Source: Flavobacteriaceae bacterium
GTDB lineage: Bacteria; Bacteroidota; Bacteroidia; Flavobacteriales; Weeksellaceae
Direction: 5' to 3'
Length of the DNA stretch: 64,000 nt
Assembly (NCBI GenBank): GCA_030529185.1
Contig: JAUMXI010000001.1
Coordinates: 108,655-172,654, forward strand
A program made the translations under genes and the position numbers. Positions 9,550-18,313 of this stretch are shown piece after piece. The notes under the pieces were generated by a model. It made no database searches, was not told the DNA's origin, and saw only the letters and a program-made list of their open reading frames with translations. Each line of letters starts with the position of its first letter. Position 1 is the stretch's first letter.

Positions 9550-12051
9550 ATGAAGAAAAACTTATTAAGAAAATCTGCAATTGCGGTTTTCACCTTAACC
9601 ACAGCTGGGTTTTATTTTGCACAAGAACAGGAATCTGACAAGAATATTGAAGAGGTAGTTCTTGTAAAAGTAGCAGATATCGCAAAGGATAGAAAAACTC
9701 CTGTAGCGGTTTCTACAATTAAAGAAAATACAATTGTTGAGAAATTAGGAAACCAAGAATTCCCTGAAATCCTCAACACTACACCATCCGTTTATGCTAC
9801 AAAATCAGGAGGTGGTTTCGGAGACTCAAAAATCAACATTAGAGGATTTGCTAATGAAAATATTGCCGTGATGGTCAATGGTATGCCTGTGAATGATATG
9901 GAAAACTCAAAGGTGTATTGGTCTAACTGGGCGGGTATCTCCGATGTAGCTTCTGTAATGCAGGTTCAGAGAGGATTGGGTTCTTCTAAATTGGCAATCT
10001 CTTCTATTGGTGGAACTATCAACATCGTGACTAGAGCAGCAGATAAGAAGAAGCAAGGAATTTTAACATTGGGTATCGCTAATAATGGTTATCATAAATC
10101 ATTATTTGCTTATAATACAGGTAAAGGCGAAAATGGTTGGTCTGCTTCTTTCTTGATGAGTAGAACAGCAGGGGCTATGTATGCCGATGCAACAGACTTT
10201 GAAGGCTATAACTATTATTTTGCTCTTGGATATCAACCTAATAAAAAACACGATTTCCAAATTACCTTTACAGGAGCTCCACAATGGCACCAGCAGAGAA
10301 GAAACCAAATTTCTATCGATGAATATATTAAATATGGTGATGGTAAAACACCTAACAGAAGATATAATTCCGACTGGGGGTATTTAGATGGTAAAAAATA
10401 TGCTTGGGCAGTGAATTTCTATCACAAACCGGTGGGAATGTTCAACTGGAACTGGAAAATGAGTGATAATAGCGACTTGGCGACAGTGCTTTACGCTTCT
10501 TGGGGGCGTGGAGGTGGAGGAGGAAATCCTCTAACAGCCAGAGGTGTTAGCTTTGCAAATTATAGATTAGCGAATGGACTTTTAGATATTGATAAAATGG
10601 TGGCTGATAATGCTGCCGACCCTAATAATCCTAAAATTCTGAGAAGAGCAGGAATTAACCAACACGACTGGTATGGATTCTTGACCAACTTCACTCATAA
10701 GATTGATAACAACTGGAACTTTAGCTTAGGTTTAGATGGAAGATATTATAAAGGTTTCCACTACGAGATTTTAACAGACCTTTTAGGGGCAAATCATCAT
10801 ACAGATGGAAGAAATAAAAATATAGGGGAGGTAAATAGAACCCAAACTTACCCTACTAACTTCACTTGGAATCCTTTCGCTAAAACCAACCACGAGGCTA
10901 TAAGCTATAATAATGATGGAGAAGTACTTTGGGGAGGAGCTTTTGGGCAGTTAGAATACTCTACTGAGAAGGTTTCGGCTTTCGTGCAAGGGGCGATTTC
11001 TAATCAAGCATTCCAAAGAATAGACCACTTCTTAAAACCTGGAACTCTTGCAATTAAATCTGATCCTAATTCAGCAATGCAGACCAAAACAGGATTCAAA
11101 AACTTATTAGGATACAATATCAAAGGAGGATTAAACTACAATATCAACGAAAATCACAATGTTTTTGGTAATGTTGGATATTATGAAAAACAACCTTTCT
11201 TTAATGCTGTTTATCCAAATCATAGAAATTACTTAAATCCAAATCTTAAAAACGAAAAGATTTTTGGGGTAGAATTGGGGTATAGCCTTCGTACAGGTAT
11301 AGTAAATGCTAACTTGAACTTGTATAGAACCACTTGGCAGGATAGATATTTAAGAACTACCAATAAGTTTAATGACTATTCAAGACCAAAAAATAAAGAT
11401 GGTAAATATGAGCAAATTACAGGTGTTGCAGAGCTTTATGGTATCCAAGAAGTTCATAAAGGGGTAGAGCTTGATTTTGAAGTAAAACCAGTAGATGCTA
11501 TTGCATTAAGAGGAGCTTTTTCTATCGGAGATTGGTTCTATAAAGGAAATGTGACGGCTTCTTATTTCGATGAAAGTAATAACCCTATCGTTGATGAAAA
11601 TAAAAACCCTGTTGAAGATAAAATATTGTATCTTGATGGTGTGAAGGTAGGAGATGCAGCTCAATTAACAGCGAGTTTAGGACTATCTCTTAAGCCTGTG
11701 AAAGATTTATCATTCAATGTAGATTGGAGATATGTAGATAGATTGTATTCTAGCATTAGCCCAGAGTCTTTCTCTAAAAAAGACCATAAAGGAGTTTTGC
11801 AATTACCAAGCTATAACTTGTTTGATTTGGGGCTTTCGTATAAAATCAATGCAGGAGATAAAAGCTATTTCACTTTGAGAGGAAATGTTTATAATGTCTT
11901 AGATACGATTTATATCGCTGAATCAAGAACGAATATCCACGAAGGAGATAAAAATGCAAAAGGAGAAAAGTACAAGGGAATTGATAAGAATAACAATGTT
12001 TTCTTCGGATATGGTAGAACTTGGTCTGCATCATTATCATTCAATTTCTAA
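9550..12051 (+). CDS. TonB-dependent outer-membrane receptor
   Basis: 833 residues: signal peptide (1-24, ending AQ), a short linker, a plug domain (about 55-165, with NIRGFANENIAVMVNG and the VQRGLGSS...GGTINIVTR region) and a long beta-barrel rich in aromatic residues ending in Phe, as barrels recognised by BAM do. Such receptors take up iron complexes, vitamins or glycans with energy from TonB-ExbBD. There is no N-terminal carboxypeptidase-like domain and no SusD partner, so it is not a SusC-type glycan receptor. No siderophore or haem genes are nearby, so the ligand is unknown. Confidence 0.93.
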   Translation: MKKNLLRKSAIAVFTLTTAGFYFAQEQESDKNIEEVVLVKVADIAKDRKTPVAVSTIKENTIVEKLGNQEFPEILNTTPSVYATKSGGGFGDSKINIRGFANENIAVMVNGMPVNDMENSKVYWSNWAGISDVASVMQVQRGLGSSKLAISSIGGTINIVTRAADKKKQGILTLGIANNGYHKSLFAYNTGKGENGWSASFLMSRTAGAMYADATDFEGYNYYFALGYQPNKKHDFQITFTGAPQWHQQRRNQISIDEYIKYGDGKTPNRRYNSDWGYLDGKKYAWAVNFYHKPVGMFNWNWKMSDNSDLATVLYASWGRGGGGGNPLTARGVSFANYRLANGLLDIDKMVADNAADPNNPKILRRAGINQHDWYGFLTNFTHKIDNNWNFSLGLDGRYYKGFHYEILTDLLGANHHTDGRNKNIGEVNRTQTYPTNFTWNPFAKTNHEAISYNNDGEVLWGGAFGQLEYSTEKVSAFVQGAISNQAFQRIDHFLKPGTLAIKSDPNSAMQTKTGFKNLLGYNIKGGLNYNINENHNVFGNVGYYEKQPFFNAVYPNHRNYLNPNLKNEKIFGVELGYSLRTGIVNANLNLYRTTWQDRYLRTTNKFNDYSRPKNKDGKYEQITGVAELYGIQEVHKGVELDFEVKPVDAIALRGAFSIGDWFYKGNVTASYFDESNNPIVDENKNPVEDKILYLDGVKVGDAAQLTASLGLSLKPVKDLSFNVDWRYVDRLYSSISPESFSKKDHKGVLQLPSYNLFDLGLSYKINAGDKSYFTLRGNVYNVLDTIYIAESRTNIHEGDKNAKGEKYKGIDKNNNVFFGYGRTWSASLSFNF

Positions 12052-12073
12052 AAATAGAAAATGATATAAATTT

Positions 12074-12107
12074 AAAATCCTAACTTTAAAAAGTTGGGAT
12101 TTTTTTT
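12074..12107 (+). terminator. Intrinsic terminator after the TonB receptor gene
   Basis: 13-bp stem with one G-U pair (12074-12086 with 12091-12103), a 4-nt loop and a run of T. It closes the receptor gene as a single-gene unit. Confidence 0.85.
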
Positions 12108-12114
12108 ATCTTTG
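12107..12114 (+). promoter_or_regulatory. Candidate -7 box at the terminator edge
   Basis: TATCTTTG, a common form of the -7 box, directly at the end of the preceding terminator and 25 nt before the start of the small membrane protein gene. No clear -33 element. Confidence 0.5.
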
Positions 12115-12139
12115 TTTTTTAATAAAATTTTGTAAAAAT

Positions 12140-12559
12140 ATGGAAGAGGTTTATCATTCGTTTGCGAGTTCTCATACAGGAATTTCTTATTCTACTATTA
12201 TTATTTTTGGGGCGTTTGTGTTTCTTTTATTGTCCTCGTTTCTCGGTCAGAAAGGGAGAATTTCTAATGTGTTGAGAAAGATGGCGTTTTTTTCAATGAT
12301 GCTGTTGTATATCCAATCTGCATTGGCGTTTATGATGGCGTTTTATTCTCCAGAATTTTCAAATTTAGAGGGAGTAAGGGATTACGCAAGCCATTTTCAA
12401 TACGCATTGGCGATTTTAATCTGTGGTGGGCTAATGATGAGGGTGCATTTTTATTTAAAGAAAAACGAGGTATTAAGCACAGGAATCGTCGTAGTGGCAT
12501 TGTCCTCAGTTTTGATTTTTGAGTATGTTTTCCCTTGGAGCAAAATTTTAGGAGTATAA
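12140..12559 (+). CDS. Small four-helix membrane protein, unknown function
   Basis: 139 residues with about four membrane helices (roughly 18-36, 48-68, 85-102, 112-130) and short loops. No enzyme motif is visible; a few histidines (H6, H12, H85, H103) could bind a cofactor, but that is speculation. Proteins of this size and pattern are frequent in flavobacteria and are sometimes labelled cytochrome B without proof. It lies 18 nt upstream of asd, with which it is probably transcribed. Confidence 0.75.
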   Translation: MEEVYHSFASSHTGISYSTIIIFGAFVFLLLSSFLGQKGRISNVLRKMAFFSMMLLYIQSALAFMMAFYSPEFSNLEGVRDYASHFQYALAILICGGLMMRVHFYLKKNEVLSTGIVVVALSSVLIFEYVFPWSKILGV

Positions 12560-12577
12560 ATTTAAAGGAAGAAAAAA

Positions 12578-13567
12578 ATGAAAGTTGCAGTCGTAGGAGC
12601 TACGGGAATGGTGGGGCAAGTGATGCTCAAAGTGTTGGAAGAGAGGGCTTTCCCTATTACGGAATTCATTCCAGTGGCATCGGAAAAATCTGTGGGGAAG
12701 AAAATTAAATTTAAAGGCAATGAATATTCACTGGTATCAATGCAAGATGCCGTAGCAATGAAACCACAAATTGCTTTGTTTTCTGCTGGTGGCGGGACTT
12801 CTTTGGAGTTTGCCCCTAAATTTGCGGAAGTTGGCACTACGGTGATAGACAATTCTTCGGCGTGGCGAATGGACACTACCAAAAAATTAATCGTTCCTGA
12901 AATTAATGCCAATGTTTTAACTTCGGAGGATAAAATCATTGCTAATCCTAATTGTTCTACTATTCAGTTGGTGATGGTGCTCAACCCTTTACATAAAAAA
13001 TATGGCATAAAAAGAGTGATTGTTTCTACTTATCAATCAGTGACGGGAACGGGCAAAGCGGCTGTTGATCAGCTCAATGCTGAAATTCAAGAAACAGAAT
13101 GTTGTAAGGTATATCCTTATCAAATCTTCAAAAATGCTTTGCCTCAATGCGATATTTTTGCTGATGATGATTATACCAAAGAGGAAATCAAACTAATGAA
13201 CGAGCCTAAAAAAATAATGGGAGATGAGAGCATTAAAATATCGGCAACAGCGGTAAGGGTTCCTGTTCAAGGGGGACATTCGGAAAGTGTGAATATAGAA
13301 TTTCATCAAGATTTTGATTTACAAGAACTGAAATCAATTTTGGCAAATACGGAAGGCATAATTTTACAAGATGATACTGAAAATCAGCAATATCCAATGC
13401 CTTTGTATTCCGAAGGGAAAGATGAGGTTTTCGTAGGAAGAATTAGAAGAGATAAATCTCAACCTAATACGCTGAATTGCTGGATTGTTGCAGATAATTT
13501 AAGGAAAGGAGCAGCAACAAACGCAGTGCAAATCGCTGAATATTTAGTAGAAAATAAATTGGTATAA
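12578..13567 (+). CDS. asd: Aspartate-semialdehyde dehydrogenase
   Basis: NADPH-dependent enzyme converting aspartyl phosphate to aspartate semialdehyde, the branch point to lysine/diaminopimelate, threonine and methionine. 329 residues. The N-terminal GATGMVGQ binds NADP, the catalytic cysteine lies in NPNCSTIQ, and the later RVPVQGGHSESV carries the substrate-binding Arg and acid/base His. The product feeds diaminopimelate, the residue added by MurE encoded elsewhere in the window. A purine-rich AAGGAAG lies just upstream of the ATG, one of the few Shine-Dalgarno-like sequences here. Confidence 0.96.
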   Translation: MKVAVVGATGMVGQVMLKVLEERAFPITEFIPVASEKSVGKKIKFKGNEYSLVSMQDAVAMKPQIALFSAGGGTSLEFAPKFAEVGTTVIDNSSAWRMDTTKKLIVPEINANVLTSEDKIIANPNCSTIQLVMVLNPLHKKYGIKRVIVSTYQSVTGTGKAAVDQLNAEIQETECCKVYPYQIFKNALPQCDIFADDDYTKEEIKLMNEPKKIMGDESIKISATAVRVPVQGGHSESVNIEFHQDFDLQELKSILANTEGIILQDDTENQQYPMPLYSEGKDEVFVGRIRRDKSQPNTLNCWIVADNLRKGAATNAVQIAEYLVENKLV

Positions 13568-13589
13568 TTTTTTCTATATCCAAACCAAT

Positions 13590-14579
13590 ATGGATTTTTT
13601 AGGACAATCAAGGTTTGTTTTTCAGAGAAATATTGCGATAATAGGTGTTTTCTTGTTTTTGGGAAAACTCTTGGCGTGGTATCTTACCAATTCAGATGCG
13701 GTGTATTCCGACGCAATGGAAAGTGTTGTAAATGTGGTGAGTGCATTTATGGGCTTGTATTCGCTATATTTGGCAGCAAAACCTAAGGACAAAGACCACC
13801 CCTATGGGCACGGAAAAATAGAATTCATCACTTCTGGTATTGAAGGAGTGATGATTATTTTCGCAGGGCTTATGATTATCATAGAGGCGGTAAAAAACCT
13901 TTTAAACAATAATCAGCTGCAGGATTTAGATTGGGGGATTGGAATCATTTTATTGGTTGGGCTAATTAATTATTACATCGGTTATTTATCAGTTAAGAAA
14001 GGAGAAAGGGATAATTCATTGGTTCTTGTTGCTTCTGGAAAGCATTTGCAATCAGATACTTATACTACATTTGGAGTCTTGTTGAGTTTGATTTTGGTGT
14101 ATTTTACTCATTGGTATTGGTTAGATGGTGTAGTAGCTTTGGGTTTTGGTGCTTATATTATTTTTGTGGGATATAAAATCATCAGTGAAGCCTTTGGGGG
14201 AATTATGGATAAAGCCGATGTAGAGATTTTAACTCAAATCGTGGATGTTTTGGAGAAACATAGAAAACCAGAATGGGTGGATATTCATAATATGAAAGTT
14301 CAACAATTTGGTTCTCAATTACATATAGACGCCCATATCACGCTTCCTTGGTATAAAAGTTTGAAGGAATCTCACGAGGAAATGGAAAAAATAATGCATA
14401 TTTTGGCGGAAAATACCGAGCGACAAATAGAGTTTAATTTCCATATGGACGATTGCAAACCTTTCTCCTGTTCGCTCTGTGAGTTGGATTGTGTGCATCG
14501 CCGAAAACCCTTTATGCTCAAAATGAAATGGGATACCCAAAGCATTTCACAAACTTATAAACATTCTTTGAATAAGTAG
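13590..14579 (+). CDS. Cation diffusion facilitator (CDF) metal transporter with Cys-rich tail
   Basis: 329 residues; about six membrane helices followed by a cytoplasmic ferredoxin-like domain. Metal-site motifs: SDAMESVVN in helix 2, the HPYGHGKIE loop, and a second metal site in helix 5 (LQSDTYTTFG). Exports Zn2+, Fe2+, Mn2+ or Co2+ by proton exchange; the metal cannot be fixed from sequence. After the domain comes an unusual tail with cysteines spaced C-x4-C-x2-C-x3-C (DDCKPFSC to LDCVHRR), which could bind a metal. It lies 22 nt after asd and may share its transcript. Confidence 0.92.
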   Translation: MDFLGQSRFVFQRNIAIIGVFLFLGKLLAWYLTNSDAVYSDAMESVVNVVSAFMGLYSLYLAAKPKDKDHPYGHGKIEFITSGIEGVMIIFAGLMIIIEAVKNLLNNNQLQDLDWGIGIILLVGLINYYIGYLSVKKGERDNSLVLVASGKHLQSDTYTTFGVLLSLILVYFTHWYWLDGVVALGFGAYIIFVGYKIISEAFGGIMDKADVEILTQIVDVLEKHRKPEWVDIHNMKVQQFGSQLHIDAHITLPWYKSLKESHEEMEKIMHILAENTERQIEFNFHMDDCKPFSCSLCELDCVHRRKPFMLKMKWDTQSISQTYKHSLNK

Positions 14580-14597
14580 AATTTTATTATTTTAATT

Positions 14598-15299
14598 ATG
14601 AAAAAACAGATTTTATTTTTATTATTTTTTACTTTGATGTTGAGCTGTAATGGTCAAGATGCTCAACATAAAAAACTCAATGCAAGGGAATTTCAAAATG
14701 AAGTAAAAGAAACCCAGAACGCTTTGGTGGTGGATGTTCGAACTCCTGAAGAGTTTGAAAATGGGCATTTAGATGGTGCGTTAAATGTTGATTGGCGAAA
14801 CCAAAATTTTGAAGAAAAAATTTTAAAAGTAGATAAAAATCAGCCTGTATTTGTCTATTGTATGAGTGGCAGGAGAAGTGCTAAGGCAATAGCTAAAATG
14901 AAAGAATTAGGATTTTCTAACATTGTGGAAATGTCTGGCGGAATGATAGCTTGGAGAGGAGAAAATCTTCCCGAAAGTAAAACGAAAAAAGCCAATTCAA
15001 AGGCTATGACATTGGAGCAATTTTATGCAAAAATGGACTCTGATAGACTGGTTTTGGTGGATTTTTATGCCAATTGGTGTGCGCCTTGTAAGCAGATGCG
15101 TCCCTATTTAGAGAAAATAGAAAAGGAAAATAAAGTACAGTTGATTTACATTAATGCAGATGAAAATCCTGAATTGTTGAAACAACTAAAAGTAAGTGCC
15201 TTACCAGTTTTAAGAATGTATAAAAATAAGAAACAGCTTTGGGAAAACATTGGTTTCATTAATGAAGAAGGGGTAAGAGAGCAGTTGGATAAAAATTAA
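14598..15299 (+). CDS. Rhodanese-thioredoxin fusion lipoprotein
   Basis: 233 residues with three parts: a lipoprotein signal peptide ending LSC (Cys17 would be lipidated), a rhodanese domain (about 28-125) with DVRTPEEF and catalytic loop CMSGRRS (Cys88), and a thioredoxin domain (about 138-230) with the active site WCAPC (160-164) and cis-Pro 203. It is therefore a periplasm-facing, membrane-anchored sulfur-transfer/disulfide protein. The substrate is unknown; the fusion suggests the thioredoxin part reduces a persulfide formed on the rhodanese part. It follows the CDF gene by 18 nt and converges on the xrtF pair. Confidence 0.92.
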   Translation: MKKQILFLLFFTLMLSCNGQDAQHKKLNAREFQNEVKETQNALVVDVRTPEEFENGHLDGALNVDWRNQNFEEKILKVDKNQPVFVYCMSGRRSAKAIAKMKELGFSNIVEMSGGMIAWRGENLPESKTKKANSKAMTLEQFYAKMDSDRLVLVDFYANWCAPCKQMRPYLEKIEKENKVQLIYINADENPELLKQLKVSALPVLRMYKNKKQLWENIGFINEEGVREQLDKN

Positions 15300-15302
15300 A
15301 TC

Positions 15303-15725
15303 TTAGTCTTCCAAACTCTTCCTGTAATAAAATATAGGGACAAGTAATAGAACGGGAATGGGCTGAATGACAATTCTGCGAATGTAAAATGCAAAAAGTT
15401 CCCCAAACTGAAATTCCGTATAAAGGCAATACAGGTAAATAGGAAAGAAAATAGCAAGGCAAGAAAGGATTAAAACCCCAGCCTGAAAGGTCCATTTTTC
15501 ATTTTTAAATAAGAAATGAATTATCTCTAATGAGAAAATAAAATTTAGAAAAAACCTGAAAATATGGCTGATGATTATTCTTCCCCATTCAAATTCTGGA
15601 AAGGGAGAGTGGCTGGTTTTGAAATAATTAAGAAAAGGGTCGTAGAAAATATCGGATTCTAAAACTCTTACCCCAATTAAACAGCAAATAAATATGCCAA
15701 CCCAAATCCAGTTGAGATTTTTCAT
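15303..15725 (-). CDS. Exosortase F system-associated membrane protein
   Basis: 140 residues with about four membrane helices and the conserved N-terminal segment ESDIFYDPFLNYF. Proteins of this type sit directly beside xrtF in flavobacteria and are named for that association; the molecular role is unknown. The ATG overlaps the xrtF stop (15722-15725), so the two are translationally coupled. It ends 3 nt from the convergent rhodanese-thioredoxin gene. Confidence 0.85.
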   Translation of the reverse strand: MKNLNWIWVGIFICCLIGVRVLESDIFYDPFLNYFKTSHSPFPEFEWGRIIISHIFRFFLNFIFSLEIIHFLFKNEKWTFQAGVLILSCLAIFFPIYLYCLYTEFQFGELFAFYIRRIVIQPIPVLLLVPIFYYRKSLED

Positions 15726-16237
15726 TTCTTTATTACAAAAAATTTAATCCAAATTACCCAAAGCAAAACTACACCTCCGTAAATAACCGCAGGAAATAAA
15801 TAATCGTGGCTCATTTTGGAGTATTTAGGGAATTCTAAAAGTATAATATTGAGTAAAGCTATTCGTGCGACATTAATGATGTATAGAACCAATAGCCCCA
15901 CTCCTGCAAACCAAAAAGTTTTCCCCCCTTGATAAAAAGCAAAAATAAATGCCAAAAATAAAATCATAATGGAAATGGCATTACAACCCTCTACCATAAT
16001 AGAAACCCAAAATTGATTAACATAAAAATGAAGCTCATTAGTTGCATCTATTAGCTCTGTTTTGTAGCCCACTTTATTAAGGCAAAGATTACTTTGTTGG
16101 GCAATAATTCTTGTGATGGGGTCTGCTGCAACATCTTTATAAGCATTGAAATAGAGTTGATATAAAAAAATCAACCCGAAATAAATACCCAAAAATCTTC
16201 CCAGTATCCATAAAACTGGTTTTAAATCTTTTAGCAT
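15722..16237 (-). CDS. xrtF: Exosortase XrtF
   Basis: 171-residue multi-pass membrane protein of the exosortase/archaeosortase family. The catalytic triad is visible: Cys85 in VEGCNAISI, Arg125 in NVARIALL and His144 in KMSHDYL. Exosortases cleave C-terminal sorting tags of secreted proteins, usually with transfer to a surface glycolipid; XrtF is a short flavobacterial subfamily whose substrates are poorly known. No tagged substrate is obvious in this window. It is divergent from the PASTA-protein gene and has a strong promoter placed so close that the mRNA should be leaderless. Confidence 0.9.
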   Translation of the reverse strand: MLKDLKPVLWILGRFLGIYFGLIFLYQLYFNAYKDVAADPITRIIAQQSNLCLNKVGYKTELIDATNELHFYVNQFWVSIMVEGCNAISIMILFLAFIFAFYQGGKTFWFAGVGLLVLYIINVARIALLNIILLEFPKYSKMSHDYLFPAVIYGGVVLLWVIWIKFFVIKK

Positions 16238-16241
16238 AAGA

Positions 16242-16271
16242 CAAAAGTAGAAAAAAATATGATTTTAGCAA
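16242..16271 (-). promoter_or_regulatory. Promoter of xrtF, leaderless arrangement
   Basis: On the minus strand TTG at 16271-16269, a 19-bp spacer and TACTTTTG at 16249-16242 form a full consensus promoter. Only 4 nt separate the box from the xrtF ATG, so transcription should start at or next to the start codon. Confidence 0.8.
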
Positions 16272-16329
16272 AAACTTTCACTTTTCAACTTACAGTATTA
16301 TGAACAAGTGCTTATTCAGACTAATTTTA

Positions 16330-16337
16330 TATCTTTG
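16330..16337 (+). promoter_or_regulatory. Candidate -7 box for the PASTA-protein gene
   Basis: TATCTTTG, 24 nt before the start codon. No TTG at the expected distance. It lies in the same divergent region as the xrtF promoter. Confidence 0.5.
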
Positions 16338-16361
16338 CCTATAATTTAATTTTGCATTCGT

Positions 16362-17195
16362 ATGCGTAAATCGTTTTTTAATTGGAAGGTTGGTCTTAAT
16401 TTTTTGATTATCCTTGGGATTTTTTCGGGGATTGTTTGGGGAACATTTGAGTGGCTCAAAATACACACTCACCACGGAAAAGAAGTCCCTGTGCCTAATG
16501 TGGTCAATATGCAGATAGATGAAGCCGTGAAAACCCTTGAAAATATGGGGCTTGAAGTGGAAATAGATAGTTTCAAATTTGAACCAAAATACAAACCTTT
16601 CCAAGTGTTGCAAACTTATCCCGTGGCGGGTTCTCGTGTGAAAGAGGGACGAGCAATTATGATAAAAGTTAATCCTCGCACTTGGGCAAAGGTGGAGCTT
16701 CCTGATGTTTTGGATAAATATAAAGGCTTGGCTTTTAGTAGATTAGAACTGGTGGGGTTGAAAATTGGTGAAGTTTCGTATGAGCCTAATATTCAGAAAG
16801 ATGCAGTATTAAGGATTTTCCATAATGGGAACGAAATTCGACCAGGAACTTTTTTGCCTAAATTCTCAGAAGTCAGTTTGGTGATTGGTTCAGGTCCTTT
16901 GAGAAATGTGGGAGTTCCAAATTTATTAGGGCTTACTATTGAGGAGGCAGAGCAAATAATTAAGCAAAATTTATTTGAAATAGGACTTATAGAGCATGAA
17001 GATGGCGGCAAAGATAAAACCGATATTGTATATTACCAAGACCCACAAGCAGGAGTTTTAAGAGACCAAGGAATGCAAATTGATTTGAAAGCAAGTAAAA
17101 AAGAATATAAGCCAGTAGTAGAAGGTACCGAAGAAACTCGCGATATAAAAAGAGCTGAAACAGAAGAAGAGAAAGGAACAATTATCATAGAATAA
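16362..17195 (+). CDS. Membrane-anchored protein with three PASTA domains
   Basis: 277 residues: a short cytoplasmic N-terminus, one membrane helix (about 12-32), then three PASTA repeats (about 40-107, 110-178, 180-247), each opening with a P-x-V/L-like element (VPNVVNMQIDEA, LPDVLDKYKG, VPNLLGLTIEEA), and a charged tail. PASTA domains bind peptidoglycan stems or act as spacers in PBPs and Ser/Thr kinases; here there is no enzyme domain. Its partner is unknown. This is of interest because ftsI in this window has lost its own PASTA domain from the open frame. Confidence 0.88.
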   Translation: MRKSFFNWKVGLNFLIILGIFSGIVWGTFEWLKIHTHHGKEVPVPNVVNMQIDEAVKTLENMGLEVEIDSFKFEPKYKPFQVLQTYPVAGSRVKEGRAIMIKVNPRTWAKVELPDVLDKYKGLAFSRLELVGLKIGEVSYEPNIQKDAVLRIFHNGNEIRPGTFLPKFSEVSLVIGSGPLRNVGVPNLLGLTIEEAEQIIKQNLFEIGLIEHEDGGKDKTDIVYYQDPQAGVLRDQGMQIDLKASKKEYKPVVEGTEETRDIKRAETEEEKGTIIIE

Positions 17196-17202
17196 ATTTT
17201 AT

Positions 17203-17231
17203 AGCCTTAACCAAATGTGTTGAGGCTTTTT
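17203..17231 (+). terminator. Terminator between the PASTA-protein gene and rluD
   Basis: 9-bp stem with one G-U pair (17203-17211 with 17219-17227), a 7-nt loop and TTTTT. It ends only 6 nt before the rluD ATG, so readthrough or a hidden promoter must serve rluD. The hairpin covers the alternative GTG start of rluD, arguing against that start. Confidence 0.7.
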
Positions 17232-17237
17232 CAAGAT

Positions 17238-18299
17238 ATGGACGAAAACGAAGAATTTTTAGAACAAGAATTGGAGCATTCAGATGTTGGTTTAGAGGAC
17301 GAAAACAGCGGTCTTTACGAGCATCTTAACATTACGGTAGATAAAAGCCAAGAGCCTTTGAGGATTGATAAATTCTTGATGATTTTTAGGCAAAATTCTT
17401 CGCGAAATAAGATTTCTCAAACTTGCCGAGCGGGGAATGTAGTGGTGAATGGAACTCCTGTAAAACAGAATTATCGCGTAAAACCAGGCGACCAAATTTC
17501 GGTATTGCTTACGCACCCTCCAAGGGAGAATGTGATTGTTCCGCAAGATATTCCGTTTCATATCGTTTATGAAGATGATGATGTTTTGGTGATTGATAAA
17601 GAAGCTGGAATGGTAGTTCACCCAGGGTTTGGAAATTGGGATAAAACTTTGGTTAATGCCGTTGCCTTTCATTTTGAAAAAAATGGTCTGAAAACAGATT
17701 TGGATAGAGTAGGGCTGGTTCACCGAATTGATAAAGATACATCAGGCTTATTGGTTATCGCTAAAAATGAATATGCGATGAGTTTCCTTGCCAAGCAATT
17801 TTTTGAGAGAAAAACCAAAAGATTGTATTGGGCATTTGTGTGGGGAAATCTTCAAGATGATGAAGGCACTATTCGTGGGCATATCGGTAGGCATCAGAAA
17901 AACCGAATGCAAATGGCGGTTTATGAAGATGGTAGTCAGGGCAAACACGCCATCACGCATTACCGAGTATTGGAGCGATTTCGGTATATGACTTGGGTGG
18001 AATGCAAACTAGAAACAGGAAGAACGCACCAAATTAGGGCTCATTTCCGGCATATTGGGCATACTTTATTCAATGATGAACGCTATGAGGGGCATATTCC
18101 TCTGCGAGGACAAAACCTGCCGAAATATAAGCAGTTTATTCAGAATGTCTTTGAGATTTTGCCCCGCCACGCTCTTCACGCTCACACGCTGGGCTTTATT
18201 CACCCTACCACGAAAAAGGAAATGTATTTTGAAAGCCCAATGCCAAAGGATATGCAAGACGCCGTAAATAAATGGCGAAATTATCTGGAAGCTAATTAG
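17238..18299 (+). CDS. rluD: Ribosomal large-subunit pseudouridine synthase, RluD family
   Basis: Isomerises specific uridines of 23S rRNA to pseudouridine. 353 residues from ATG 17238 (MDENEEFLEQ); the open frame reaches back to a GTG at 17217, but that lies in a terminator hairpin. An S4 RNA-binding domain spans about 41-90 (LRIDKFL... NGTPVKQNYRVKPGD) and the catalytic motif HRIDKDTSG with Asp165 follows at 162-170. Later GRTHQIRAH is typical. The acidic N-terminal extension (1-35) is a lineage feature. The target uridines are assumed from the family. Confidence 0.93.
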   Translation: MDENEEFLEQELEHSDVGLEDENSGLYEHLNITVDKSQEPLRIDKFLMIFRQNSSRNKISQTCRAGNVVVNGTPVKQNYRVKPGDQISVLLTHPPRENVIVPQDIPFHIVYEDDDVLVIDKEAGMVVHPGFGNWDKTLVNAVAFHFEKNGLKTDLDRVGLVHRIDKDTSGLLVIAKNEYAMSFLAKQFFERKTKRLYWAFVWGNLQDDEGTIRGHIGRHQKNRMQMAVYEDGSQGKHAITHYRVLERFRYMTWVECKLETGRTHQIRAHFRHIGHTLFNDERYEGHIPLRGQNLPKYKQFIQNVFEILPRHALHAHTLGFIHPTTKKEMYFESPMPKDMQDAVNKWRNYLEAN

Positions 18300-18313
18300 T
18301 TAAGGGTAAATAA

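Noticed and set aside
9550..12051. SusC-type glycan receptor
   Set aside because: There is no N-terminal carboxypeptidase-like domain and no susD gene next to it.
17217..17237. rluD start at GTG 17217
   Set aside because: It lies within the arm of a terminator hairpin; ATG 17238 is better.
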